64,000 nt of DNA from CAZLYK01 sp964563495 (GTDB lineage: Bacteria > Acidobacteriota > Blastocatellia > RBC074): positions 17,675 through 81,674 of the forward strand of contig CAZLYK010000002.1 of assembly GCA_964563495.1 (NCBI GenBank), written 5' to 3'. Under the pieces are notes generated by a model. The model was not told the DNA's origin. It was given only the letters and a program-made list of their open reading frames with translations, and ran no database searches. How positions within the stretch are numbered: position 1 is the stretch's first letter; every line of letters starts with the position of its first letter. Both the position numbers and the translations under genes were made by a program. Positions 17,090 to 25,748 of this stretch are shown in pieces.

Positions 17090-17932
17090 CTATTTCAGCC
17101 GGTAGATGCGGTCGGCGTTCTCGGCCAGGAGCTTTCTCTGGTTGCTCTCGCCGGCTCCTGCGGTCAAAAAGATCAAAGCCTCGACCCATTGTCTGAAACT
17201 CGCCGCGAGCGTGCAGACCGGCCAATCGCTGCCGAACATGACGCGATCCCAGCCGAAACACTCGATCACGTGCTCGATCGCCGGGCGCAGGTCTTCCACC
17301 GTCCAATTGTCCAGATCGGTATTGACGACGATGCCGGAGACCTTGCAGGCAACATTCGGCAAGCCGGCAATCTCGGCGATCCGCTCGCGCCAAGGATGAT
17401 AATCGCAGTTCCTGATGTCGGGATTGCCGCAGTGGTCGAGAATGAAGCTGACGTTCGGGCATTGCCCGGCCAGTTCGATCGCCGCGGGAAGCTGTCTGGC
17501 CAGAATGCAGAGGTCGAATGATAGCTCGTGGTCTTCGAGCGACCGGACATTCTCGACGAAAGTCGTGGTCGTCGAAAGCTCATCGGGCATGGCCTGCAGA
17601 ATCCGTCGAATGCCTTTGAGACGGGGATGGCCGGCGATCTGCGCGAGATATTCCTGAAAATTGTCATACTCGGGCCGTGCGGCCGCCACGACGCCAGCCA
17701 ACGGATTATCATCGCGCTCGGCCAGCTCAAGAACCGACCGTGTTTCCTCGAGCATAAAACCCTCGTCGATGTCGGCCTCGACGTGGACGGATTTGACGAC
17801 TTCGAAGCCGCGGGTGGCTTCCAGATAGTCGCTCATGACAAAGCTGCGGTTGAGTTTCGGCTGGTTGGCCGTCCAGGAGTAGGGAAATCGGCTGAGATCC
17901 CACAGGTGCTGATGCGCGTCGATTATGTTCAT
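17090..17932 (-). CDS. Amidohydrolase family 2 protein (L-fuconolactonase-like)
   Basis: 280 residues, a complete TIM-barrel metal hydrolase of the amidohydrolase-2 group (COG3618). Visible motifs are DAHQHLW (His7, His9), SVHVEADIDEG, LKGIRR, FILDHCGNPD and MFGSDWPV, the classic order with the last Asp as catalytic base. Relatives hydrolyse sugar lactones such as L-fucono-1,5-lactone; the substrate here is not fixed by the sequence. It sits between a palindromic repeat at the 3' end and a strong hairpin upstream. No sugar-catabolic operon is visible around it. Confidence 0.88.
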   Translation of the reverse strand: MNIIDAHQHLWDLSRFPYSWTANQPKLNRSFVMSDYLEATRGFEVVKSVHVEADIDEGFMLEETRSVLELAERDDNPLAGVVAAARPEYDNFQEYLAQIAGHPRLKGIRRILQAMPDELSTTTTFVENVRSLEDHELSFDLCILARQLPAAIELAGQCPNVSFILDHCGNPDIRNCDYHPWRERIAEIAGLPNVACKVSGIVVNTDLDNWTVEDLRPAIEHVIECFGWDRVMFGSDWPVCTLAASFRQWVEALIFLTAGAGESNQRKLLAENADRIYRLK

Positions 17933-17943
17933 TGAACATAGTT

Positions 17944-17977
17944 AAAGATCCCCGCCACATACGCGGCGGGGATCTTT
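17944..17977 (-). terminator. Rho-independent terminator of the S41 protease gene
   Basis: Perfect 13-bp stem AAAGATCCCCGCC / GGCGGGGATCTTT with an 8-base loop, 1 base beyond the stop of the S41 gene on the minus strand. The flanking A/T bases give a short U-tract in that direction. Confidence 0.88.
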
Positions 17978-17978
17978 G

Positions 17979-19631
17979 CTACTGGCGCATGGTGGTGGTC
18001 GATCGGCGCCACGATCGATTGGCCAGGTCGGCCGCCTTCGGCATTTCGGTGATCGCGCGCTGCAATTGGACGTCAAGCTCAGACAGTCCCTGTTGCGCTT
18101 TATCGCCGCCGTAGGCCGCCATGAGCACTTCCTGGCGAATCTGTTTGCGCGCCCAGACCAGGTTCTCATCGATCATTGCGGGCGTCACGGTGTAATCCGG
18201 ATTCTCCCGGTAAAACTTGATGGCGAATTCGCGAAAAGTCTTGAGCAGGTCGTCATTGATCGTGAATTCGTTACCCTTGATCTTGTAATCATAGGTAATG
18301 CCGTTGAGCTTGAACTGCTGGAAACCGGGGACCTGTCCGGCCACCAGATCGCGAGTGAACATGAAGAGGCCGTGATAGATCCGGTTCTGGGCGGTGTTGA
18401 AGAAGTCGGCGCTGTCGAGCTTGATATCGGGTTCGATGCCGCCCCCGCCGTAAACCGTGCGACCGAGGTCGGTCTTCTTTTCATCCTGCCGCGGTTTGGG
18501 CTGCGTTGATGCGTCTCCGCCGGGGCTGCGGCGAAAGTAATATTCGAAGAGAGAGCCGCTCGAATAATCGCGCTGGATCAGGCGACCGCTTGGGGTGTAA
18601 TAATGAGCGATCGTCAGCGTCAGCGCTCCGCCGTTGGTCAGAGGGAAGATGCGCTGCACCAACCCCTTGCCGAAACTCGACTCGCCGATGATCAACCCGC
18701 GATCGTGATCCTGGATGGCTCCGGCGACAATCTCTGAAGCCGAGGCCGTTGAGCGGTCAATCAGAACGACCAGTGGGAAATTCTCCGTCGCGCCGTTCTC
18801 AGCGACCGCGTTCTGATCGAAATTGCGCCCCGCCCGGCCACGAACCGAGACGACCGTCTGGCCGCGCTGCAGGAATTGATCGCAGACGCGAATCGCCTGA
18901 TCGAGGTATCCCCCGCCGTTCTGCCGCAGATCCAGGACGAAACTCTCGGCTCCTTTTTCCCGCAGCTCCGCCATGGCGTTCTGCAGCTCGCGGCTGGTGG
19001 TCGATTGGAAATTACGTGTCAAGCCGATGTAGCCGATGTTTGGTTTGACCAGGTAGTAGTTGGGGATCGAAGGCAGCCAGATGCCGTCGCGCGTGATCGT
19101 CGTAGTGATCGGCTCGGGTGCGCCCAGACGTTTGACCGTGACCGCGACCTGTGTGTTGCGATCTCCGAGCAGCAGTGTCCGGACACGGTCGGATGGCCAG
19201 TTGCTCGTGTCCTTGCCGTCGACCGCAATTATCTGATCACCGTATCGAAGGCCGGCCCGTGACGCCGGGCTGCCTTTGAAAGGCTCCAGTATGTAGGTCG
19301 AGCGATAGCGAGTGCCGATCTGCGAACCGATCCCGAAGTACTGGCTGTGCTGTTTCTCATTGAATTCCTGAAACGCCTTGCGATCGAGATAATCGGAATG
19401 CGGGTCCAGCGTTTTGAGCATACCCTGGATCGCCGCCTTGGTCAGCGTTTCCTGGTCGATATCGACCACATAGTTTCCCTGAATAATATCAATCGCCTTC
19501 TGGTACTGGTCGTTGAGCTTCTGCCTGGCTCCTTCATCCTGGGCCGTCGCCATTGGCGGCAGGATTATGCTCGCGCCTACCAGCAAAGAGAAAAGGGTCG
19601 AAATCAGAAACTTTTGTCCGCCGTTCTTCAC
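17979..19631 (-). CDS. S41 family carboxy-terminal processing protease (CtpA-like)
   Basis: 550 residues with a signal peptide (residues 1-30, ending MATAQ). An N-terminal helical region is followed by a PDZ domain (about 105-180; SPASRAGLRYGDQI) and the S41 core: RQNGGGYLDQAI, then DRSTASASEIVAG with Ser297, and SSFGKGLVQ with Lys322. The Ser-Lys distance of 25 residues equals that of E. coli Prc, so the catalytic dyad is intact. It should cut proteins from their C-termini in the periplasm. A 25-residue polar insert (SPGGDASTQPKP region) and a C-terminal helical domain of about 130 residues extend beyond the core. Followed by a clear terminator. Confidence 0.93.
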   Translation of the reverse strand: MKNGGQKFLISTLFSLLVGASIILPPMATAQDEGARQKLNDQYQKAIDIIQGNYVVDIDQETLTKAAIQGMLKTLDPHSDYLDRKAFQEFNEKQHSQYFGIGSQIGTRYRSTYILEPFKGSPASRAGLRYGDQIIAVDGKDTSNWPSDRVRTLLLGDRNTQVAVTVKRLGAPEPITTTITRDGIWLPSIPNYYLVKPNIGYIGLTRNFQSTTSRELQNAMAELREKGAESFVLDLRQNGGGYLDQAIRVCDQFLQRGQTVVSVRGRAGRNFDQNAVAENGATENFPLVVLIDRSTASASEIVAGAIQDHDRGLIIGESSFGKGLVQRIFPLTNGGALTLTIAHYYTPSGRLIQRDYSSGSLFEYYFRRSPGGDASTQPKPRQDEKKTDLGRTVYGGGGIEPDIKLDSADFFNTAQNRIYHGLFMFTRDLVAGQVPGFQQFKLNGITYDYKIKGNEFTINDDLLKTFREFAIKFYRENPDYTVTPAMIDENLVWARKQIRQEVLMAAYGGDKAQQGLSELDVQLQRAITEMPKAADLANRSWRRSTTTMRQ

Positions 19632-19748
19632 TTCTTGCTCCTGGTCAGAAAAATTTTCATCGACTCATCCGGGGTCTAAGGTCGCTTAATAAAAGATATC
19701 TTTTCCATAGTAGTCACGGGCGGCCGATAGTCAAGCGGGTAGCCATAA

Positions 19749-19775
19749 AAATCCTGTTAATCCTGTCTATTTTCT
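19749..19775. repeat. Half-site of the AATAGACAGGATT repeat
   Basis: AATCCTGTTAATCCTGTCTA then TTTTCT, a single arm in the divergent region between the S41 gene and the cytochrome gene. No partner arm. Confidence 0.75.
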
Positions 19776-19824
19776 CCTAGAATTGGTTATCCTCAATCCG
19801 GAACATCAGTGGAGTTTTCGACTT

Positions 19825-22035
19825 ATGACAATTCTTGCCAAACGCACGCTATTCTTCTCGCTCATATTTCTGCTGTCGATGAGCTTTGCCGTTTCAATCA
19901 CAGGGAATGGCAAGCGGTCGCAGGCCGGACCGACCTACAGCAAGGAGGTCGTCAGGATCATGCAGAAGAGTTGCCAGACCTGTCATCATCCGGGCGACAT
20001 CGCTCCATTTTCGCTCATGACGTATAAAGAGACGCGCCCGTGGGCGCGGGCGATTCGCGAGCAGGTGATTTTGCGCAAGATGCCGCCCTGGAAACCGGTC
20101 CCGGGGTGCGGTGATTTCCGCGACGCGCGGGGTTTGTCGAATGAGGAGATTCAGACGATCGTCTCGTGGGTCGACGCGGGGGCGCCGGAGGGCAACCCCG
20201 TCGATCTTCCCACGCCGCTGGAATTTCCCGATGGATGGGCACTCGGGGCTCCCGACCTGATCGTCAACCCGGAATCCGAGTACAGGCCTCCGACACAAGG
20301 GGATATGTATCGTTGCTTCAGCGTGCCGGTCGGCAATCTGCGTGGTGATCGTTGGATCAGCGCCTTGAGCGTCAAGCCGGGCAATCCCAAGATCGTCCAT
20401 CACGTCATCGCCTATGGCGATCCGACCGGGGTTTCGGCTCAACTCGACGCCAGGGATCCGGAACCGGGTTATACCTGTTTCGGCGGCCCAGGGTTTAACA
20501 CCAACGATATGCTGGGAGGATGGGCGCCCGGTTCACGCGGGTATTTCGCCCCGGAAGGCACCGGCATCAAGCTGACCAACAATTCCCGGGTCGTGATTCA
20601 GGTTCATTACCATCCGACGGGTGAGAGCGAGATCGATCGCACACCGGTGGGTCTCTATTTCTCAAAGTCACCGGTCTATCAACAGCTGCAGGTTCTGCCG
20701 CTTCTGAATCAATCCTTCGCCATTCCGCCGGGCGCAAAAAATTACGAAGTGACGGCTTCATATACCGTCCCGAACCTGCTCTCGGCAAAGATGTGGGCGG
20801 TCACTCCGCACATGCACCTGCTCGGCAAAAAGATCAAGGTCGAGCTGACCAGGCCGGGGGCTGAGCAGCCCGATTGCCTGGTCAATATCGATGATTGGGA
20901 CTTCAACTGGCAGGGAACCTATCTTTATAAAAATCCGATCACGCTCGGCGGCGGATCGAAGCTCAAGTTGACGACGATCTACGACAATTCCCCGGATAAC
21001 CCGCTCAATCCCAACTCTCCGCCGAAGACAGTTCGGTGGGGAGAAGAGACGACCGATGAAATGAGCCTCGCCTTTATCGGATTTACCCTTGATTTCGGGG
21101 GCTTGCCGATCTCCACGCCACAACTCAATGATGTCACGGTCGACAGCCAGGGCAACCTGGTCACCGGCGGGAGCGGCTTTTTGGCCGGCGCGGATCTCGA
21201 GATCAATGGTCGAAGCCTGCGCGACACGACAGCCGATCCGGTGACTCAGGCGACCAGGCTCTTTTCGACGGAATTATGGAAGGTCTACGCCGCCCCGGGA
21301 CAGGAAGTCAGCGTCGCGGTGCTCAACCCGGATGGGGTGCGAACCCCTCTCAGGAAGTTCACACGTCCCGGCACGGCTCGATCGGTGACCGCGGTCTCGG
21401 CGGCCAATTACTCACCTGAATCCCTGGCGCCGGAGTCGATCACAGCGGCTTTTGGGACCAATCTGGCGACCGGACCTGGCGTGGCCGAGACGCTGCCTTT
21501 GCCGGCCACCATCAACGGTACGAGTGTTCGCGTCAACGGAGTTCCGGCGCCGCTCTTTTTCGTCGCTCCGGAGCAGGTCAACTTTCTTGTCCCGGAGGGG
21601 ACGCTGACCGGCAACGCCGTGGTCGAGATCGTCTCCGGCGACAATATCCTTTCGCGCGGGACATTCAACCTGGCCCTGGCCGCACCCAGCCTTTTCACCT
21701 CCAACGCGCAGGGCGCCGGAGCTCCGGCCGCCCTGGCCACCAAAGATGGAGTGCTCTATGCGATAGTGGGCAACCCCGACGGCACCGCGAATCCGGTCGA
21801 GGCCGGGGATTATCTGGTGCTCTTCGGTACGGGTGTTCGCCACGCTCAAAAAGACACGATCAAGATCAGTATCGGCGGAGTAGACGCTCCGGTTCTATTT
21901 GCCGGGGCACAGGGCGGGTTTGCCGGGCTCGATCAGATCAATACCCAGATCCCCAAAGGGGTCTCCGGGCTGGTCGACGTGAGCGTTACGATCAAAGGCA
22001 AATCGTCAAACACCGTCAAGCTCAGAGTTAATTAA
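19825..22035 (+). CDS. Exported monohaem cytochrome c / copper type II monooxygenase-like protein with TIGR03437 C-terminus
   Basis: 736 residues from the ATG at 19825 (GGAG 10 bases upstream) with a signal anchor or peptide. Residues about 35-130 are a cytochrome-c-like domain with one CQTCH motif (Cys50, Cys53, His54) and MPPW. Residues about 150-430 have the His motifs of the copper type II ascorbate-dependent monooxygenase fold: KIVHHVIAY, VIQVHYHP and TPHMHLLGKKI. Residues about 520-736 match TIGR03437, a domain known mainly from Solibacter and other Acidobacteriota (APESITAAFG, VNGVPAPLFFVAPEQVNF). The order haem, copper, TIGR03437 suggests a periplasmic or surface redox enzyme; the substrate is unknown. 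The DUF433 gene follows after 12 bases. Confidence 0.83.
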   Translation: MTILAKRTLFFSLIFLLSMSFAVSITGNGKRSQAGPTYSKEVVRIMQKSCQTCHHPGDIAPFSLMTYKETRPWARAIREQVILRKMPPWKPVPGCGDFRDARGLSNEEIQTIVSWVDAGAPEGNPVDLPTPLEFPDGWALGAPDLIVNPESEYRPPTQGDMYRCFSVPVGNLRGDRWISALSVKPGNPKIVHHVIAYGDPTGVSAQLDARDPEPGYTCFGGPGFNTNDMLGGWAPGSRGYFAPEGTGIKLTNNSRVVIQVHYHPTGESEIDRTPVGLYFSKSPVYQQLQVLPLLNQSFAIPPGAKNYEVTASYTVPNLLSAKMWAVTPHMHLLGKKIKVELTRPGAEQPDCLVNIDDWDFNWQGTYLYKNPITLGGGSKLKLTTIYDNSPDNPLNPNSPPKTVRWGEETTDEMSLAFIGFTLDFGGLPISTPQLNDVTVDSQGNLVTGGSGFLAGADLEINGRSLRDTTADPVTQATRLFSTELWKVYAAPGQEVSVAVLNPDGVRTPLRKFTRPGTARSVTAVSAANYSPESLAPESITAAFGTNLATGPGVAETLPLPATINGTSVRVNGVPAPLFFVAPEQVNFLVPEGTLTGNAVVEIVSGDNILSRGTFNLALAAPSLFTSNAQGAGAPAALATKDGVLYAIVGNPDGTANPVEAGDYLVLFGTGVRHAQKDTIKISIGGVDAPVLFAGAQGGFAGLDQINTQIPKGVSGLVDVSVTIKGKSSNTVKLRVN

Positions 22036-22047
22036 GAGGCGCGGGAG

Positions 22048-22368
22048 ATGGCCAAAAAGGGCGAGCCGCCGATTCAACTCGACAGCAGTGGGGTGGCCTG
22101 GATCAGCGGCACCCAGGTCAAGGTCATCGAGATCGTCCTGGATAAGCTGGCGCACGGCGGATCCGCCAGAGAGATCAAAGCCCGGTTTCCCAGACTGACC
22201 CAAAAACAGATCAACGCTGCGCTCGGCTATTTTCGCGAACACCAGGATCAGTTCAGGGATGAGATCCAGCGGCGCTGGCAGCAGATCAGCCGCCTCGGAC
22301 TGCGCGAGGCCGATTCACCTTTCCAGCGGCGATTGCGTGAATTGAGTAAAGAAAGGAAGAAGAAATAG
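22048..22368 (+). CDS. DUF433 family protein
   Basis: 106 residues. The segment GVAWISGTQVKVIEIVLDKL followed by GSAREIKARFPRLTQKQINAALGYF is the DUF433 helix-turn-helix pattern, seen in many putative antitoxins of VapBC-like pairs. AAGAGG lies 7 bases before the ATG. The tail is rich in Arg/Lys/Glu. No toxin gene is adjacent; the neighbours are a redox protein upstream and a convergent ABC ATPase. The TAG stop is formed by the left arm of the following palindrome (AGAAATAGACAGG). Confidence 0.65.
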   Translation: MAKKGEPPIQLDSSGVAWISGTQVKVIEIVLDKLAHGGSAREIKARFPRLTQKQINAALGYFREHQDQFRDEIQRRWQQISRLGLREADSPFQRRLRELSKERKKK

Positions 22369-22463
22369 ACAGGATTAACAAGATTTGACCGGATTAAACC
22401 GGATTTTTCCCTTAAGTTTTTATCCGGTTTAATCCGGTCAAATCCCGTTAATCCTGTCTATTT

Positions 22464-22465
<2 letters not shown>
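22361..22465. repeat. AATAGACAGGATT dyad repeat, 44-bp arms with two mismatches
   Basis: Arms 22361-22404 and 22422-22465. The left arm has AACAAGATTT where the right arm implies AACGGGATTT. Both flanking convergent genes end inside the element: TAG at 22366-22368 on plus and at 22464-22466 on minus. Confidence 0.95.
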
Positions 22466-23219
<754 letters not shown>

Positions 23220-23310
23220 AGTTCAATTTGACCTTCTGCTGGTAAACATTAAGTATGCAGCAGGCAGCCGTCTTTGACAAACTCCGGCTGCCTGCTTCGG
23301 AACGGCTCGG

Positions 23311-24777
23311 TTATTTATTGTCCTTGTTGTCGCCGCCGGCCGGCTTCTTACTCTTGTCTTCGCGTTTGATGGCCTGGTCGTTCTTCAAAGTACGGAGCTG
23401 CCGGTAAGGCCCGATCACGATCTCCTGGCCCTCTTTCAGACCGCTCTTGATCTCGATGTCGTTTTCGCCGGTGATCCCGGTCTCGACCTGAGTAAAGACG
23501 GTCTTGTTGTTCTGGACGGTGAAAACGCCTTTGACCGGTTTCTTGTCCTTGGCCGGCTGATCGGAGGGTCCGGGCGCTCCGCCCTTGGCCTGCTGGGGAT
23601 CGCGCTCGACGAGAGCCTGGAGCGGGATCGAGATCACATTTTCGCGCCGGTCGGTGGTGATCACCGCTGTCGCCGACATGCCGGGACGCAAACGATCACG
23701 TATCTCATCGGTCATATTGACCAGGCGAATGACGACCTTGAAGTCTTTCGCTTCCTGCGAACCGGCGACCGTGGTCTGAGCGATCGTCTGGCCGGTCCGC
23801 GTGACCGCGGAGGCAGCCTTCTCGACAACTTCTCCCTCTATCTCTTTTTCGCCCAGGGCGTCGACCTTGATCTTGGCCTTCTGGCCGACTGCGACGTTGG
23901 CGATATCCGTCTCATCCACTCGCACCTCGACGTTGATGACCGACATGTCGGCGATGATCAGCAGCGGGGTCGACTGGAAGTTGGCGATGGCGAAGGTCCC
24001 GACCTGGACGATCGGGCCGACCACCACGCCGTTGATCGAAGCATACTGCGTCGTCCTGCGGAGCAGGTCGGATGACTGTTCGAGGTTGGCTCGCTGCTGT
24101 TCGACGCGGGCTTTAAACGAGTCGAGCGAGGCGCGCGCCTGCTGGACCCTGATCTCTGATTCACGCACCTGCACCTTGGCCTGTTCGACTCTGGCCTTGG
24201 CGGCGTTGACCGATGCCGTAGTCGAATCGAAGCGCAGTTTGGCGGTATCGTAACTGGATCGGGCGGAGATCCCGGCTTCGAGCAGATCGGTGTTTCGCTT
24301 GAGCTCTATCCCGGCGTTGTTGCGCTCAACCTCGGCTCTTTCCAGATCGGCCTGGGATGAGGTGAGCGCGGCCTTAAAAGTGTTGACGGCGTTCTCGGAC
24401 ACGTTGAGCGACGCCATCTGGTTCTGCACATCCGCCTGGGTCGCGCGCAGGGCGGCTTCCTGCATCGTGGTTGAAGAGGCGAGCTGGGTCGGATCGACCC
24501 GCAGCAGCGGCTTGCCCTTCTTGACCTGATCGCCCTCTTTGATGAATACATCCGTCACCCGGCCCGAAACTTCAGCCGTTAAATTGATAAACTGTATCGG
24601 CCGTACCTCGCCGTTAGCCGTAACCTTCGATTCGAGCACCACCCGGCGCTCGATCTTCGAAATCTGAACCTCCGGCAGATCGCTCCGGCGCGCAAATATA
24701 CTAGCGATGACGATGGCGGCCAGTGCGACCAGAACGACTGAGCCAATGATGATCTTCTTTTTTCGTGATACCGCCAT
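23311..24777 (-). CDS. Periplasmic adaptor of a MacA/HlyD-type efflux system
   Basis: 488 residues from the ATG at 24777, with GGAGG about 12 bases upstream. One N-terminal membrane helix (IIIGSVVLVALAAIVIASIF) is followed by the lipoyl half-motif GRVTDVFIKEGDQVKKG, a long coiled coil (about residues 90-220, rich in Ala, Gln, Glu, Arg), the second lipoyl half and beta-barrel and membrane-proximal domains. This is the membrane fusion protein layout. The C-terminus is charged (KREDKSKKPAGG). Works with the ATPase encoded next to it. Exported substrate unknown. Confidence 0.9.
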   Translation of the reverse strand: MAVSRKKKIIIGSVVLVALAAIVIASIFARRSDLPEVQISKIERRVVLESKVTANGEVRPIQFINLTAEVSGRVTDVFIKEGDQVKKGKPLLRVDPTQLASSTTMQEAALRATQADVQNQMASLNVSENAVNTFKAALTSSQADLERAEVERNNAGIELKRNTDLLEAGISARSSYDTAKLRFDSTTASVNAAKARVEQAKVQVRESEIRVQQARASLDSFKARVEQQRANLEQSSDLLRRTTQYASINGVVVGPIVQVGTFAIANFQSTPLLIIADMSVINVEVRVDETDIANVAVGQKAKIKVDALGEKEIEGEVVEKAASAVTRTGQTIAQTTVAGSQEAKDFKVVIRLVNMTDEIRDRLRPGMSATAVITTDRRENVISIPLQALVERDPQQAKGGAPGPSDQPAKDKKPVKGVFTVQNNKTVFTQVETGITGENDIEIKSGLKEGQEIVIGPYRQLRTLKNDQAIKREDKSKKPAGGDNKDNK

Positions 24778-25097
24778 GAACGTAGATGCCTCCAATAGAT
24801 GATAACTACTTGATTTTCATTTTTTTACTGAAATTTCTACCCAATTCCTGAGCCTATACGACGCCCGATTCAATCGTGTTTCAAGAGAGTGACAAAATAT
24901 TAAATTTCTTGATAAAAACTCCATCCGAATCCAGTTTTCTATCGCCCCTTCCGGGCCTGACTATGCCAGTCTCTCCTGAGACAATCCATATGACCTAGGA
25001 CGACCAAAATCATTGTTCATTAACCGCTGGAAGATTAAAACGGGATCGGTTGTTTAATTAAAAACCCGCGACCACGGGCGCAGGTTTGTTAAATCGG
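24778..25097. other. Non-coding region, 5' part of the 971-bp divergent gap
   Basis: AT-rich compared with the genes, no convincing reading frame and no copy of the window-wide repeat. It should hold the promoter of the adaptor-ATPase operon on the minus strand, which I cannot place with confidence. Confidence 0.5.
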
Positions 25098-25126
25098 TTG
25101 TATTGCCCGGGTAAGCTATGTATAAT
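25098..25126 (+). promoter_or_regulatory. Sigma-70-type promoter for the long leader
   Basis: TTGTAT (25098-25103) and TATAAT (25121-25126) are 17 bases apart, and TATAAT is an exact -10 consensus. Transcription would start near 25133, about 615 bases before the start codon of the next gene. Confidence 0.7.
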
Positions 25127-25132
25127 CCCCGC

Positions 25133-25748
25133 GCCTGAAAATTATCTGCATCCGGTTTTGCCTCACCAGATTCGAGTTTTGTAGTTTTTGTTTTGAATTT
25201 GTTCTGTCTCTGTTTTGTGTTTTGATTGTTTGGATACCGTGATCAGATGGACATGGTTCGACATTTCAGGTAATCACTGAGACAAGGTCAGGAAATTTGA
25301 AAGTGCACGAATCGCGCATGCGATTCACCTGATTCCCTCACACTTCAAACTTGTCTGAGTGATCAAGCGAATACAAATATTTCTCGTTGCCTGTCTCAGA
25401 GAATAAGGCCGCATTTTGGGCTGCTGGAGAGAGTAATTGATCCAGTGGTGCGGCGACCGGCGCTGATTGAGCGGCGCCGGCAATAGTTTTTGTCTCAGGC
25501 TGAGATCGAGATCCCAGGCTGGTTCTGATTGGCCGACCGGCAGGTCTGTTTATTAATCTGCCGGCAGTTGATCAGGATACGACCCAACTCAAGGCTGTGC
25601 CGGCTGAACTTTGATCCGTCCCCGTGTTCAGCAGCTTCCCCGTCAGCCGAAGAATTCGGCTACCCTTCTGCCTACAATTGACCCCCAAAACTAGGCGGTA
25701 CATGGCTCTCCGCCTCACAAAACCGGAGAGTACAGCTAGGAGGTAATT
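25133..25748 (+). ncRNA. Candidate structured leader RNA or independent small RNA
   Basis: No gene in about 615 bases but a chain of stems. (1) ATCACTGAGACAAG (25274-25286 region) pairs with CTTGTCTGAGTGAT (25350-25363), enclosing TTTGAAAGTG / CACTTCAAA and the hairpin GAATCGC-GCAT-GCGATTC (25309-25326). (2) CTGAGACAAGG could instead pair with CCTGTCTCAG (25390-25399). (3) CCGGCGC / GCGCCGG (25457-25480), followed by CAATAGTTTTT. (4) CCGGCAG / CTGCCGG (25537-25564). (5) GCTGAAC / GTTCAGC (25603-25632). (6) CTCTCCG / CGGAGAG (25706-25730), just before the ribosome binding site AGGAGGT. I do not recognise a known riboswitch class. Stems are read by eye and not tested by covariation. Confidence 0.45.

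Noticed and set aside
22048..22368. Toxin-antitoxin pair
   Set aside because: The DUF433 protein resembles an antitoxin, but no toxin gene is adjacent on either side.
25691..25748. Cyclic di-GMP or cobalamin riboswitch upstream of the SdrD-B-like gene
   Set aside because: The stem next to the ribosome binding site lacks the conserved core sequences of either class as I know them.
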